Shown here: piece after piece, positions 1-9,499 of the stretch | How positions within the stretch are numbered: the stretch's first letter is position 1 | How the letters are laid out: every line of letters starts with the position of its first letter | Program-made: the position numbers and the translations under genes | Notes under the pieces: model-generated | Told to the model about the DNA's origin: nothing | Databases searched by the model: none | What the model saw: only the letters and a program-made list of their open reading frames with translations | From: Halorhodospira abdelmalekii | GTDB lineage: Bacteria > Pseudomonadota > Gammaproteobacteria > Nitrococcales > Halorhodospiraceae | Direction: 5' to 3' | Assembly (NCBI RefSeq): GCF_016583625.1 | Contig: NZ_NRRN01000016.1 | Span: forward strand, 1-59,369 | DNA length: 59,369 bases

Positions 1-318
<318 letters not shown>

Positions 319-328
319 CGCCTCCGTC

Positions 329-790
329 CTAGCCAGCGCCAGGGGTGGACCCGGCGGGCGGCTCACTCATGAGTCCCACGCTGCGCACCCCGGCCTGGCG
401 CAGCTGTGCCATCAGGGCGACGACATCACCGTACTCCACTTTGCGATCACCGCGCAGCAAGACACGCCGATTCGGTTGATCGCGCAGGATGCGACCGATG
501 GTCTCGAGGAGCTCGTCGCGCCCCATCGCCTGCTCCGGGTCGTCGGCGACGTTGAGATAGACGCGACCGTCGGTGTCGAGACTGACGATGAGCGGCTCGC
601 GCTCCTCGTCCTCAAGCGGCTCGCTGGCCACTTGCGGCAGATCGAGATCGATACCGTGGTAGAGCAGCGGGGCGGTCACCATAAAGATCACCAGCAAGAC
701 CAGCATGACGTCGATGTAGGGAACGACGTTGATCTCCGACATCGGTCGCCGTCGCGTACGCCGCGCTCCGGTCGGGGTCACCCGCGCCAT
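329..790 (-). CDS. tolR: TolR, Tol-Pal system proton-channel subunit
   Basis: TolR/ExbD family, 153 aa, the usual length. A basic N-terminus precedes the family signature SEINVVPYIDVMLVLLVIFM (about residues 18-37), whose membrane Asp is the proton-handling residue. A periplasmic domain follows and contains the RVLLRGDRKVEYGDV motif typical of the family. A strong AGGAGG lies just upstream of the ATG and overlaps the end of tolQ. The gene sits between tolQ and tolA in the standard operon order. TolR dimers with TolQ pentamers convert the proton gradient into TolA movement. ExbD is the alternative, but the neighbouring TolA-like gene favours TolR. Confidence 0.95.
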   Translation of the reverse strand: MARVTPTGARRTRRRPMSEINVVPYIDVMLVLLVIFMVTAPLLYHGIDLDLPQVASEPLEDEEREPLIVSLDTDGRVYLNVADDPEQAMGRDELLETIGRILRDQPNRRVLLRGDRKVEYGDVVALMAQLRQAGVRSVGLMSEPPAGSTPGAG

Positions 791-799
791 GGTGGCCTC

Positions 800-1501
800 C
801 TAGCGTGCCGCCGCGCTCGTCGCGGCGTGGGTATGACGCTCCAGGATGCTGGTAAACTCCTCGACGAACGTCTCATAGCGATTCGCCAGCCGCTCGGCGC
901 GGTTGGCGTAGTGGTTGTAGGCGATCACTGCGGGAATGGCGGCGAAGAGACCGAGGGCGGTTGCGATCAGGGCCTCGGCGATCCCCGGGGCGACGGTCGC
1001 GAGGGTCGCTTGCTGCTGCCCGGCGAGCGCCCTAAACGAGTTCATAATCCCCCAGACGGTGCCAAAGAGGCCGATGTAGGGGCTAACCGAACCGACGGTC
1101 GCCAAAAACTGCAGGTAGGACTCGGCACCGTCGATCTCGCGACTGACCGAGACGCGCATCGCCCGGTGCGCCGCTTCGACCACCGCAGCCGGCGGCGCAC
1201 TGCTCTGCTTGCGCATGCGCGAAAACTCTTGAAAGCCGGCGCGAAAGATCCGTTCTAGGCCGGCACTGCTCTCCCCGTCGCCCTCTTGACCGACGCGGCG
1301 GTAGATCTCGGCGAGATTGCCACCGGCCCAGAACTCTTCCTCGAAACGAATCGCACCCTGCTCGGCACGCTTGAGCGTATGACGCTTGTAGAAGATCAGC
1401 GCCCACGAAGCGACCGAGGCGAGCAGCAAGATCAACATCACGGCCTGCACGAGCAGGCTGGCATCAAGGATTAAACGGGTAACAGAGACGTCGGCGGTCA
1501 T
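800..1501 (-). CDS. tolQ: TolQ, MotA/TolQ/ExbB proton-channel protein
   Basis: Inner-membrane channel subunit of Tol-Pal. Three membrane segments are visible: LLVQAVMLILLLASVASWALIFY near the N-terminus, then VSPYIGLFGTVWGIMNSF and IAEALIATALGLFAAIPAVIAYN (about residues 130-205). The GLFGTVWGIM and EALxATAxGLxxAIPAVxxYN patterns are family signatures. I use the ATG at 1501; a TTG three codons upstream (1510) is also possible. First gene of the tolQRA operon. Confidence 0.95.
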   Translation of the reverse strand: MTADVSVTRLILDASLLVQAVMLILLLASVASWALIFYKRHTLKRAEQGAIRFEEEFWAGGNLAEIYRRVGQEGDGESSAGLERIFRAGFQEFSRMRKQSSAPPAAVVEAAHRAMRVSVSREIDGAESYLQFLATVGSVSPYIGLFGTVWGIMNSFRALAGQQQATLATVAPGIAEALIATALGLFAAIPAVIAYNHYANRAERLANRYETFVEEFTSILERHTHAATSAAAR

Positions 1502-1617
1502 TGGATCCAAGGCCGGTTTCGATGTGCTCGCCTAATCTAACGACAGGCGAGGTGTAGCACAAGTTCCAGCGCACCGAGGACAGGACTGCGGACGATACAC
1601 ACCGCTACCCATACGGC

Positions 1618-2112
1618 CTACCCATGCGACCGGGCACGAATGACGCGGATGACCGCATAGACCGAAACCCCACCGAGCGTCGCAAACCCAATCCAGCTTG
1701 CGACCGGCAGCGGGACGCCGAAGAGGGCCGCCACCTCTGCGCAGTCGGTATTGCCGGTCACCAACTCGATCAAGACCTCACGCCAAGGCAAAATCTGCAG
1801 CATGACCTCGGGGCTCATCCCGCAGTCGACCACATCGGGGTTCCACATCACGTAGAGATGGCGCGTCGCCAACACGATTCCTGCAAGCGCCGTCGACGCC
1901 AGTGCCCCGAGCAGTACCCACTGCCCCCACGGACGCTGCGGCCATAACAAGAAACCAAGCAACGCCACGATCATCAATAGCGCAAGCACACCGCGCTGGC
2001 TCCAGCACAGCGAGCACGGCACCAGCCCGCCCCAATGTTCCGCGGCCGCGACGATCGCACCGGCGACCGCCGCCAAAAGCGCAACGAGCCCGAGCAGGCG
2101 CCGACTGCGCAT
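1618..2112 (-). CDS. dsbB: DsbB, disulfide bond formation protein B
   Basis: Four-helix inner-membrane protein that reoxidises DsbA and passes the electrons to quinone. The first cysteine pair is in LVPCSLCWSQRG (CxxC) and the second pair lies in the second periplasmic loop, DCGMSPEVML followed by TGNTDCAEV. Length is about 164 aa, normal for DsbB. I chose the ATG at 2112 (MRSRRLLGLV) because GGAGG lies about ten bases upstream; an ATG eight codons earlier (2136) has no comparable site. It stands alone between tolQ and an unknown gene on the same strand. Confidence 0.93.
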   Translation of the reverse strand: MRSRRLLGLVALLAAVAGAIVAAAEHWGGLVPCSLCWSQRGVLALLMIVALLGFLLWPQRPWGQWVLLGALASTALAGIVLATRHLYVMWNPDVVDCGMSPEVMLQILPWREVLIELVTGNTDCAEVAALFGVPLPVASWIGFATLGGVSVYAVIRVIRARSHG

Positions 2113-2286
2113 GTTCACATCCTCCAGCCTATGCATAGGTCAAACCTCCCACTGAAGCATAGACAAGCACAGCGACAAACGCACCAAGGAGAGAAGCTCA
2201 GCGCCAACGGCCGAGCGAGAGGGACGCTGCAGGAAGACCAGGAAGACCGAACCGAACCAAACCCACGCCACACGATAAAGCAGCCG

Positions 2287-2931
2287 TTATGCAGCGGCGG
2301 AGGTCTGCTCCGCAGCAATCAGAATCAGATCATAAAACACGGGCATCCGTGCTGCCGAAGCTGCAATGACTCGACTCGTCTCGCCGCAGTATTCGTACCC
2401 GCCCCGGTGCTCAAGCGGGAAGAGCCGCGGGATGACGCGGGCCTCATCGGGCGAAAGATAGCCGCGAACGCGCCATACCCCTCTGTTATGCGCAAACGCC
2501 AGCACCCCGGCCATGGTAGCGGCATAGAGCAAGGGGAAATCGCGACTGTAGATCCGTCGCAGACTCTTGAGATCGCTACCCTGGTCGCTGTCACGCTCAC
2601 TGACCTGCTCGCCGTGCGGCGCTTTTTCTAGAGCGCCCCCGGGCACAGCTTCCGACATGGCTCGCCGCCGCTCTGCGGTCGCCTGCTGATAATCCGACTC
2701 ATGCTCAAGCACGGCCACATCCTTCACCAGCAACGACCGCGCGCCCTCCTCCTGCACCTGCGCCATCGCCACACAAAGAGGCGGCCGGAGACCGCCTGCC
2801 CCGTTTGCCGCTCTTGCCCCGCCTGCCGAAGGTTCGACAGTGCGACAAACCCGCACGATCGAACGCAAGCGATCGACCCGCTCGACTTCAAAATAGAAGT
2901 AGCGCTCAAAGGTCTGGAGAGGCGTTCCCAT
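2287..2931 (-). CDS. Hypothetical protein downstream of the heptamer repeat
   Basis: About 214 aa from the ATG at 2931 (MGTPLQTFERYFYFEVERV), which has a purine-rich GGGAGAG stretch upstream. I do not recognise a family. The N-terminal third looks like a folded domain with a regularly spaced Arg-rich helix (RVDRLRSIVRVCR). The middle is charged. The C-terminal part (about 130-214) again looks folded, with aromatic and hydrophobic residues (DFPLLYAATMAGVLAFAHNRG, then VIPRLFPLEHRGG). No signal peptide or clear membrane segment. A GTG-started frame extends to 2985 into the repeat, but the repeat unit brings in stop codons, so that extension is unlikely. Its leader contains the 13-copy heptamer array. 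It could be a poorly conserved species-specific protein. Confidence 0.5.
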   Translation of the reverse strand: MGTPLQTFERYFYFEVERVDRLRSIVRVCRTVEPSAGGARAANGAGGLRPPLCVAMAQVQEEGARSLLVKDVAVLEHESDYQQATAERRRAMSEAVPGGALEKAPHGEQVSERDSDQGSDLKSLRRIYSRDFPLLYAATMAGVLAFAHNRGVWRVRGYLSPDEARVIPRLFPLEHRGGYEYCGETSRVIAASAARMPVFYDLILIAAEQTSAAA

Positions 2932-2973
2932 CCACTCTCCCACTGGCCCGCAACACCCGTCACCGGTAGACGC

Positions 2974-3068
2974 CGCACTACGCACTACGCACTACGCACT
3001 ACGCACTACGCACTACGCACTACGCACTACGCACTACGCACTACGCACTACGCACTACGCACTACGCA
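2974..3068. repeat. 13-copy tandem heptamer (CGCACTA) between aspS and the unknown gene
   Basis: Thirteen exact copies of CGCACTA run from 2974 to 3064, with a partial fourteenth to 3068. The array starts three bases past the aspS stop codon (aspS reads right to left) and extends to within about 45 bases of the ATG of the next gene on the same strand. A seven-base unit cycles through all three frames and its reverse complement contains TAG, so it cannot be translated through. Any effect would act on promoter spacing, mRNA stability or translation initiation. Perfect copies indicate recent slippage. Confidence 0.97.
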
Positions 3069-3070
3069 GT

Positions 3071-4897
3071 CTACTGTACCCGCCGCAGCCGAATGCCCAA
3101 CTCCTGCAGTTGTGCCTCGCCGACCTCGGCCGGCGCCTCGGTCAGCAGACAGGTCGCCGTCTGCGTCTTCGGGAAGGCCATCACCTCGCGAATCGAATCG
3201 GCACCGGCCATCAGCATCACCAAACGATCGAGCCCGAAGGCGATGCCGCCGTGCGGCGGACAGCCGTACTGCAAGGCATCCAGCAAGAAACCAAACTTCG
3301 CCTCGGCCGCCTCCTCATCGATGCCGAGCAGACCGAAGACCGCCTGCTGCACCGCCGGATCGTGGATCCGGATCGATCCGCCACCGAGTTCGACGCCGTT
3401 CAATACGCAGTCGTAGGCGCGCGAGAGCAGCGCCTCGGCCGCCTCGCGCGACGCCGCTGCGGCTGCGAGCCCCTGCGTATCGCTGGAGTCGCTGACATCG
3501 CCGGAGTCGCCAGAGTCGCCGAGACGCGGCGCCGTGAAGGGGTGGTGGAGCGAGTAGAGCCGCCCATCCTTATCGTCGTACTCAAACATCGGAAAGTCGA
3601 CGACCCACAGTGGCCGCCACTCTTCAGCGACCCGGCCAAGATCGTGACCGAGGCGCACGCGCAGCGCACCGAGGGCGTCGTTCACCACCTTCGTCCGATC
3701 GGCGCCGAAGAAGATCAGATCGCCGGCAGCGGCTTCGGTGCGCTCCAAGATCCCCTGCACCGCCTCATCGGTCAAGAACTTCACGATCGGCGATTGCAGT
3801 CCCGCCGCCCCTTGAGCCGGATCGTTGACCTTGATATAGGCCAGCCCTTTCGCACCGTAGCGACCGACAAAGGCGGTGTAGTCGTCGATCTGCTTGCGGG
3901 TCAGGGCCGCACCGTCGGGCACCCGCAGCGCCGCAACCCGTCCGCGCGGATCGCGCGCCGGGGCGGCGAAGACCTTAAAGTCGACATCAGCCACCAGGTC
4001 GGCGACCTCGATCAGCTCTAGCGGAATCCGCAGATCGGGCTTATCGGAGCCGTAGCGCGCCATCGCCTCGGCGTAGCGCATCCGCGGGAAGGGCTCGGGG
4101 AGTTCGACGCCGAGCACTTCACCGAAGAGATGGCGCAGCATCCGCTCGGTAACCCCCATGATCGACTCTTCATCGACGAAGGCGGCCTCCATATCGAGCT
4201 GCGTAAACTCCGGCTGCCGATCGGCGCGCAGATCTTCATCGCGAAAACAGCGCACAATCTGGTAGTAGCGATCGAAACCGGCCATCATCAGCAGCTGTTT
4301 AAAGAGCTGCGGCGACTGCGGCAGGGCAAAGAAGCGCCCGGGGTGGGTGCGGCTCGGCACCAGGTAGTCGCGCGCGCCCTCGGGAGTCGCCCGGGTCAGC
4401 ATCGGCGTCTCGATATCGAGAAAACCCTCGGCTTCGAGATGCCGCCGCATCGCCGAGGTGACCTGGGCGCGCAGCTGTAGGCGCTGCTGCATCTCGGGCC
4501 GCCGCAGATCGATATAGCGGTGGCGCAGACGCGTCTCCTCGCCGACGTGCTCGTGCTCATCGAGCTGGAAGGGCGGCGTCTTAGCACTGTTCAGGACCGT
4601 CACCGCCTGCCCCAACACCTCGACCCGCCCCGAGTGAAGATCGGGATTCTCGGTACCCGAGGGACGGTGACGCACCCTTCCACGGACCTGCAAGACGTAC
4701 TCGCTGCGGGCACGATCGGCCGTAGCAAAGGCCGCCTCGGTATCGGGATCGAAGACGACCTGCACCAATCCGGCCCGATCACGCAGGTCGATAAAGATCA
4801 CCCCGCCGTGGTCGCGCCGCCGGTGAACCCAGCCGCACAGGGTCACTTCGTGTTTAAGATGGTCTTCGCAAATTTCGCCGCAGTAGTGGCTACGCAT
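3071..4897 (-). CDS. aspS: Aspartyl-tRNA synthetase
   Basis: Class II aaRS of the long bacterial type, 608 aa. The N-terminal OB-fold anticodon-binding domain opens with [20 protein letters not shown] and contains [20 protein letters not shown]. Class II motif 2 is seen as [20 protein letters not shown] and motif 3 as [13 protein letters not shown] near the C-terminus. The bacterial GAD insertion domain lies between. Just after the FTAPR motif, a low-complexity [14 protein letters not shown] stretch (about residues 460-475) is not normal for the family and looks like expansion of a short repeat. A bacterial AspRS of this kind may be discriminating or may also charge tRNA-Asn; the sequence alone does not settle this. 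Confidence 0.98.
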   Translation of the reverse strand: MRSHYCGEICEDHLKHEVTLCGWVHRRRDHGGVIFIDLRDRAGLVQVVFDPDTEAAFATADRARSEYVLQVRGRVRHRPSGTENPDLHSGRVEVLGQAVTVLNSAKTPPFQLDEHEHVGEETRLRHRYIDLRRPEMQQRLQLRAQVTSAMRRHLEAEGFLDIETPMLTRATPEGARDYLVPSRTHPGRFFALPQSPQLFKQLLMMAGFDRYYQIVRCFRDEDLRADRQPEFTQLDMEAAFVDEESIMGVTERMLRHLFGEVLGVELPEPFPRMRYAEAMARYGSDKPDLRIPLELIEVADLVADVDFKVFAAPARDPRGRVAALRVPDGAALTRKQIDDYTAFVGRYGAKGLAYIKVNDPAQGAAGLQSPIVKFLTDEAVQGILERTEAAAGDLIFFGADRTKVVNDALGALRVRLGHDLGRVAEEWRPLWVVDFPMFEYDDKDGRLYSLHHPFTAPRLGDSGDSGDVSDSSDTQGLAAAAASREAAEALLSRAYDCVLNGVELGGGSIRIHDPAVQQAVFGLLGIDEEAAEAKFGFLLDALQYGCPPHGGIAFGLDRLVMLMAGADSIREVMAFPKTQTATCLLTEAPAEVGEAQLQELGIRLRRVQ

Positions 4898-5017
4898 ATG
4901 GTGGCAATCCCAGATGACCGGTTGTGTAATGAGTAGTGGGCAATCGCGCGGGTGCTAAAGCCCGCTAATGGTAAGGAGGGCATAGGCCGTGCGCAAGTTT
5001 GACGGCAGCAACCCCGA

Positions 5018-7021
5018 TCAAGGCTCGAAAGCGGGGGAGCCCAGCGTCCGAATCAACTGCGGGATCGCTTGCGCCGGAACCGGCGGACTGAAGAAGTACC
5101 CTTGGGCGAAATCGCAATCGGTCTGCAGCAGGTAATCATGCTGCTCGCCCCCCTCGACCCCCTCGGCGACGATCTTAAATCCGAGACTGCGCCCGAGCGC
5201 GGCCACGGTACGAAGGATCTCCGCGTCTTTGCAGTTCCCCGGCACCCCATCGATAAAGCTCTTATCGATCTTGAGGGTGTGGAAGGCCAGGCCCTTAAGA
5301 TAAGCCAGCGACGAGTAACCGGTGCCGAAGTCGTCCATGGCCAGCTGCACACCGATTCGCTTGAGCCCCGCCAGCAGCTCGGCTGCCGCCTCGATACGCG
5401 ACATCAGAAAGCTTTCAGTGATCTCCAGCTCCAAACAGTTCGCCGCTAGTCCAGTCTTGTCGAGCGTCCGCGCAACCAAATCGACGATATCACAACGCTC
5501 AATCTGCGCCCCTGAGACGTTGACTGCAACGCGTCCGAAGGAGAGCCCCTCACGGCACCACACCGCCGCCTGTCGGCAAGCCTGCTCCAACACCCACTCA
5601 CCGAGCGGCTCGATCAGCCCGGTCTCCTCGGCCATCGGGATGAAGCGCCCCGGTGAGACCAGCCCTTCGTCTTGGTGAATCCAGCGCACTAAGGCTTCAA
5701 GGCCGACCACTTGACCACTGTGCAGATCGATCTGTGGCTGATAGTAGAGCACCAGCTCGTTATCGGTGATCGCCCGGCGCAGCTGCGCTGCGAGCACCAC
5801 CCGATCGTGGGCGTAGTTCGTCCAGTCCTTTGCATAGTAGCGGTAGGTTCGGCCGCCGGCCTGCTTCGCCCGCCGCATCGCTGCATCGCAATTTTGGATC
5901 AGCGCCTCGACGCTTTTACCGTCGCGCGGATAGCTGGCGATACCGACACTGGCCTCAACATAGAGCTCGGTGCTGTCGAACTGGATGGGGCGACTCAAGG
6001 CCTGAAGGACCGCCTGTGCGACCGCCGCCGCTCCCGCATCAACCTGCCGGCTGTCGATGACCGCAGCAAACTCATCGCCGCCGAGCCGGGCGATGTTATC
6101 GTTGCCGGGGATAACCGTCCCGAGTCGCCGGGCGACCTCAACCAATACCAGATCGCCGGCCGCTAGACCGAGACTGTCGTTGATGTGTTTAAAGCCATCA
6201 AGGCCGACGAGCAGCACGCTAGCGCCGCTGTGTGGACGCCGACTGGCGGCCTGCTCAACAACTGAGGCCACCTGCGCGCGAAAGGCTAGACGGTTGGCAA
6301 GCCCCGTTAATGGATCACGATGGGCCAAGCGTTCTATTTCAGCCTGTGTGCGCTTCGCCCCGGTCAGATCAGAAAAGACCGCGACGTAGTGGGCAAGCTC
6401 GTCGCCTTCGCTGTAGACCGAATCGACGCTCAACCACTGCGGATAGATCTCTCCGCTTTTGCGCCGATTCCAGATCTCCCCCTGCCAGCGCCCCTCGTTC
6501 TCCAGTCGTCGCCACAACTCGCGATAAAAACTCGGCGGATGCCGTCCCGACTGCAAAAAACGCGGCGAACGCCCGATCACTTCGCTGCGCTCGTAGCCGG
6601 TAATCACGCTGAAGGCGCGATTGACATCGACGATGCGCCCGCGCGAGTCGGCGATAAAGACGCCCTCGCTGGTCGACTCAAAGACCGCCGCCGACTGCCG
6701 CAACCGCTCCTCGGCCCGTTTGCGCTCGGTGACATCGCGCAGATAGACTGCCACCATCCGCTCGCCGTCGAGTTCGATCTCGACGCTGCGCACATCGGCC
6801 GTAACCCCTACGCGCAACCGGTTAGTAAGACGCAGCTCCGTCGGCTGATCCTGCGTGACGACAAAACCGAGCTCTTGCCCTTGCAGGGCCTCTTGCGACC
6901 GGCCGAAGAGTTCCGCCGCCGCCAAATTGGCGTACTGGATACGTCCCACAGCATCGAGCAACAGGATTCCGTCCGTAGCCCGCTCCACCAGCTTGCGGAA
7001 GTAATCGGCGGGAGGCGACAT
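5018..7021 (-). CDS. PAS-PAS-GGDEF-EAL cyclic-di-GMP enzyme in the kai operon
   Basis: 667 aa, no membrane segment, so cytoplasmic. Order: PAS (about 6-110), second PAS (about 108-230, with the N-x-F-x-x-I-T-G-Y signature as NRAFSVITGY), GGDEF (about 235-395) with intact RLGGDEF, and EAL (about 405-655) with intact LEALVRW and the DDFGTGYSSLAYLKGL block. Both catalytic motifs look complete, so it could both make and hydrolyse cyclic-di-GMP, perhaps switched by ligand or redox input at the PAS domains. The ATG overlaps the kaiB stop by one base (TGATG), so the two are translationally coupled. Inference: it is an output or partner of the Kai module. It could also be an unrelated enzyme sharing a promoter. 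Confidence 0.93.
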   Translation of the reverse strand: MSPPADYFRKLVERATDGILLLDAVGRIQYANLAAAELFGRSQEALQGQELGFVVTQDQPTELRLTNRLRVGVTADVRSVEIELDGERMVAVYLRDVTERKRAEERLRQSAAVFESTSEGVFIADSRGRIVDVNRAFSVITGYERSEVIGRSPRFLQSGRHPPSFYRELWRRLENEGRWQGEIWNRRKSGEIYPQWLSVDSVYSEGDELAHYVAVFSDLTGAKRTQAEIERLAHRDPLTGLANRLAFRAQVASVVEQAASRRPHSGASVLLVGLDGFKHINDSLGLAAGDLVLVEVARRLGTVIPGNDNIARLGGDEFAAVIDSRQVDAGAAAVAQAVLQALSRPIQFDSTELYVEASVGIASYPRDGKSVEALIQNCDAAMRRAKQAGGRTYRYYAKDWTNYAHDRVVLAAQLRRAITDNELVLYYQPQIDLHSGQVVGLEALVRWIHQDEGLVSPGRFIPMAEETGLIEPLGEWVLEQACRQAAVWCREGLSFGRVAVNVSGAQIERCDIVDLVARTLDKTGLAANCLELEITESFLMSRIEAAAELLAGLKRIGVQLAMDDFGTGYSSLAYLKGLAFHTLKIDKSFIDGVPGNCKDAEILRTVAALGRSLGFKIVAEGVEGGEQHDYLLQTDCDFAQGYFFSPPVPAQAIPQLIRTLGSPAFEP

Positions 7022-7305
7022 CAGTATTCCTTCAGATCGAGACCAATCAGCACCTTCTCCCGCTCTGAAAGATCGCCGACGACACGACGCACAGGCGGAG
7101 GTAGCTTCTTGATCACCACCGGCGTAGCCAAAATACGCTCATCTTCGGCCAGCTGCGGGCGCTCCAAGATATCGATCACCTCAATAGCGCACGCAGGCGC
7201 ATCTTCCCCGTAGGACTCGGCTACAATTCGCTCGAGATTGCGGATGGCCCGCTCCGCGGCGGGGGTTCGGCCGGCAATGTAGAGCCTAAGGATCAGCTCG
7301 CTCAC
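7021..7305 (-). CDS. kaiB: KaiB-family protein
   Basis: 94 aa, the normal length for KaiB (thioredoxin-like fold). The N-terminus ELILRLYIAGRTPAAERAI matches the KaiB LxLYVAGxTxxSxRAI pattern, and ATPVVIKKLPPPVRRVVGDLS matches the ATPxLxKxxPxPxRxIxGDLS segment. The start overlaps the kaiC stop by four bases (ATGA). In cyanobacteria KaiB binds KaiC in its night state after a fold switch. KaiB without KaiA is known in other bacteria, where KaiBC acts as a simpler timer or in stress responses. No kaiA was seen here. Confidence 0.95.
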   Translation of the reverse strand: MSELILRLYIAGRTPAAERAIRNLERIVAESYGEDAPACAIEVIDILERPQLAEDERILATPVVIKKLPPPVRRVVGDLSEREKVLIGLDLKEY

Positions 7306-8843
7306 GGCCCCTCCCGCGACGGCAAACTGCGCTGCTCACCCACTGTCACACCCCGCTCGGTAAAGCAGAACACCTCCACCTCATCGGCGGTTGGCAACCC
7401 TCGAGCCTTGACTACAGTGATCAGGCGACGCAACCGCTCCGCCCCCTCATCGCGCCGCAATTTAACCCAAACATCGATAATCGAAGAGACATCAAGGCTG
7501 CTGACCCCGGCGCTGGCATCGGTCAACAGCTCGGTCGCCAGTACCGTAATACCGGCCTTCTTTAAGCGGTAAAAGAGGCGCAGCAGCATCTCTTTACCCT
7601 GTCCCTCGAGCCGACGATCGGCCAGCGCGCTGATCGGATCGATGATCACGACGCTCGGCTGCAGCTCATCGACCGCGCGCATGATCCTCAGCAGGTGCTC
7701 TTCCCAGCCCAGCTCTGCCGGCAACAACGGGCGCAAGGTCAATTGGCCACTGCCGCCAGGGGTAAGATGACGGGTCAGATCAAGGCCGACACTGCGCTGG
7801 TTGCGCACCAGCTCAGCATCCGACTCCTCGAAACTCAGATAGAGAACGTGCTCGCCCTCATCACAAACCGCACACGCAAACGCAGCGGCAAAGCTGGTCT
7901 TACCGGTCCCCGACTGGCCCGAGATCATCATGGCCGAGCCGCGGTAGGGACCGCCGCCACCAAGCATGGCATCGAGCCCGGGAACGCCCGTACTGTGGCG
8001 GTCCGTATAGGTCTCAGTGCGCAGATCGACGCCGGTCACCGGCGCCAAAAAGACCCCGTCGGCATCGAGCAAGAAGGGAAACTCATTGGTTCCGTGCCCC
8101 CCGCCACGGCGCTTGAGCACCCGCAGTAAGCGGGTCATCAAGCGCTGCTTGATCTCTTGGCGCAGGAGGATCACGCAGTCGGCAATGTAATCTTCCAGCC
8201 CATAGCGGGCGCTAAAATCGCTCTGTTCGCCAACGGTGATGACGGTCGTCGTCTGCTGCTCGCGCAGCCAATCGAAGACGCGAGCGATCTCGCTGCGCAG
8301 CCCCAGATCGACATCAAAAGCATCCCCCATACCGTCGATGGCATCGACGACCAGTCGCTGCGCCCCAACCCGATCTAGGGCGTAACCGATGCGCGAGAGC
8401 ACCGCGGTCAACTCAAGCGCCTGACCGGCGACCACCTCGGAGCGATTCGGGCGCATATCGAGCACTTGCGCCCGGCCGGCGGCAATATGGCTACGCAACG
8501 GCATGCCCAACCCCTCGGCGTGGGCGATCAGCGCCTCTGGGGACTCGTCAAAGGTCACCAAAACCCCAGGCTCACCCTGCTCCAAGCCGTAGCAGAGGAA
8601 GGTCAAAGCGATCGCCGTCTTGCCGGAGCCGGGCCCCCCCCGGATCAGCGTCGGACGCCCTGCCGGTAACCCCCCCTCAAGAATGAAATCGAGCCCTCGC
8701 ACACCGGTGCCAACAGCTGGCAATCGCGGCGCTGGAGACTCACTCGACTCCTGCGTCGTTTGGGCCATTTCCCGCTGCTCCGGCTGAGTCTTCTGGTGTG
8801 CCTCTTGGTCGGCCCTTTGGGCGACCACTCCATCTTCTCGCAT
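7302..8843 (-). CDS. kaiC: KaiC-family dual-ATPase clock protein
   Basis: 513 aa with two RecA-like domains. P-loops are GGPGSGKT (about 70-77) and SGQSGTGKT (about 309-317). The catalytic acidic pair is Asp-Glu in the first domain (TFDESPEAL) and Glu-Glu in the second (LSFEESDAEL). At the position of cyanobacterial KaiC Ser431-Thr432 the sequence reads DVSSIIDVW, so a Ser-Ser pair (about 454-455) replaces Ser-Thr. The C-terminal tail is short. The frame begins TTG-ATG at 8846; I use the ATG at 8843, but an ATG at codon 27 (MAQTTQ), preceded by GGAG, is also plausible. First gene of a three-gene overlapping operon with kaiB and a GGDEF/EAL enzyme. Confidence 0.94.
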   Translation of the reverse strand: MREDGVVAQRADQEAHQKTQPEQREMAQTTQESSESPAPRLPAVGTGVRGLDFILEGGLPAGRPTLIRGGPGSGKTAIALTFLCYGLEQGEPGVLVTFDESPEALIAHAEGLGMPLRSHIAAGRAQVLDMRPNRSEVVAGQALELTAVLSRIGYALDRVGAQRLVVDAIDGMGDAFDVDLGLRSEIARVFDWLREQQTTTVITVGEQSDFSARYGLEDYIADCVILLRQEIKQRLMTRLLRVLKRRGGGHGTNEFPFLLDADGVFLAPVTGVDLRTETYTDRHSTGVPGLDAMLGGGGPYRGSAMMISGQSGTGKTSFAAAFACAVCDEGEHVLYLSFEESDAELVRNQRSVGLDLTRHLTPGGSGQLTLRPLLPAELGWEEHLLRIMRAVDELQPSVVIIDPISALADRRLEGQGKEMLLRLFYRLKKAGITVLATELLTDASAGVSSLDVSSIIDVWVKLRRDEGAERLRRLITVVKARGLPTADEVEVFCFTERGVTVGEQRSLPSREGP

Positions 8844-9021
8844 CAAACCGTGCCTTGCTAAAGATCGGTCGCCCCCTCATCGGCTGACAAAGGTTGCCAC
8901 AGCCGACACTAACGATCCAGAGACCGGAGGGCCTTGCGCCGACCGATTGTACTACGCCGATCGCCGTCAGCGGTAGTCGCACGGGCGCTCCGCCCCCTTC
9001 TCCACGGTCTGGCTCTCGATG

Positions 9022-9360
9022 CTATGGCGAATCGGCAGTAGTGCTTGAACTGGCACCACCGGCTTTACCGCCGCCGGCCTCTCCTGCCGTCGACGCTGAC
9101 TGACCCGACTGCTCGCTCGCGCCACCAGACGCTCGCACCTCCTCGGATCCCGCCTTACCCTTGCCGCTCCCCTTCCCCTTATTCTTGAAGTCGGTCTCGT
9201 ACCACCCGCCCCCCTTCAGGCGAAAGGCGGCGGCCGAAACCAAACGCTTGAGTGCGCCCTCATGACACTCCGGGCAATCACTCAGCGGCGCGTCGTTGAG
9301 CGACTGGATCGCCTCTAGGCGATGGCCACACTGACTACACTCGTACTCATAGATCGGCAT
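9022..9360 (-). CDS. FmdB-family zinc-ribbon protein
   Basis: 112 aa. The N-terminus MPIYEYECSQCGHRLEAIQ is the FmdB signature, and two CxxC knuckles (CSQCG, CPECH) form one zinc ribbon in the first 40 residues. The KRLVSAAAFRLKGGGWYETD motif ends the conserved domain. The remaining 40 residues are a Gly/Ser/Ala-rich tail with no predicted fold. The family is often annotated as regulatory but its function is not established. In many proteobacteria this gene sits next to aspS; here the kai operon lies between. Confidence 0.9.
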   Translation of the reverse strand: MPIYEYECSQCGHRLEAIQSLNDAPLSDCPECHEGALKRLVSAAAFRLKGGGWYETDFKNKGKGSGKGKAGSEEVRASGGASEQSGQSASTAGEAGGGKAGGASSSTTADSP

Positions 9361-9499
9361 CTCGTCATATCCTCAGCGATGACTCGGTTACGGCCCTGTT
9401 GTATAGAGTTCGGCGCGCGCAAATGCAAGCCCTATGAGGCCAGCTCCAAGCCTCTCACGAGGCCTCCTGAGGAGCCCCCAAGACTCTATCTACACCTCC

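Noticed and set aside
2974-3068. CRISPR array
   Set aside because: Units are seven bases with no spacers; a plain tandem repeat.
2701-3495. 264-aa plus-strand frame containing THYALRT repeats
   Set aside because: The repeats are simply the CGCACTA array read in frame; the rest is antisense to aspS.
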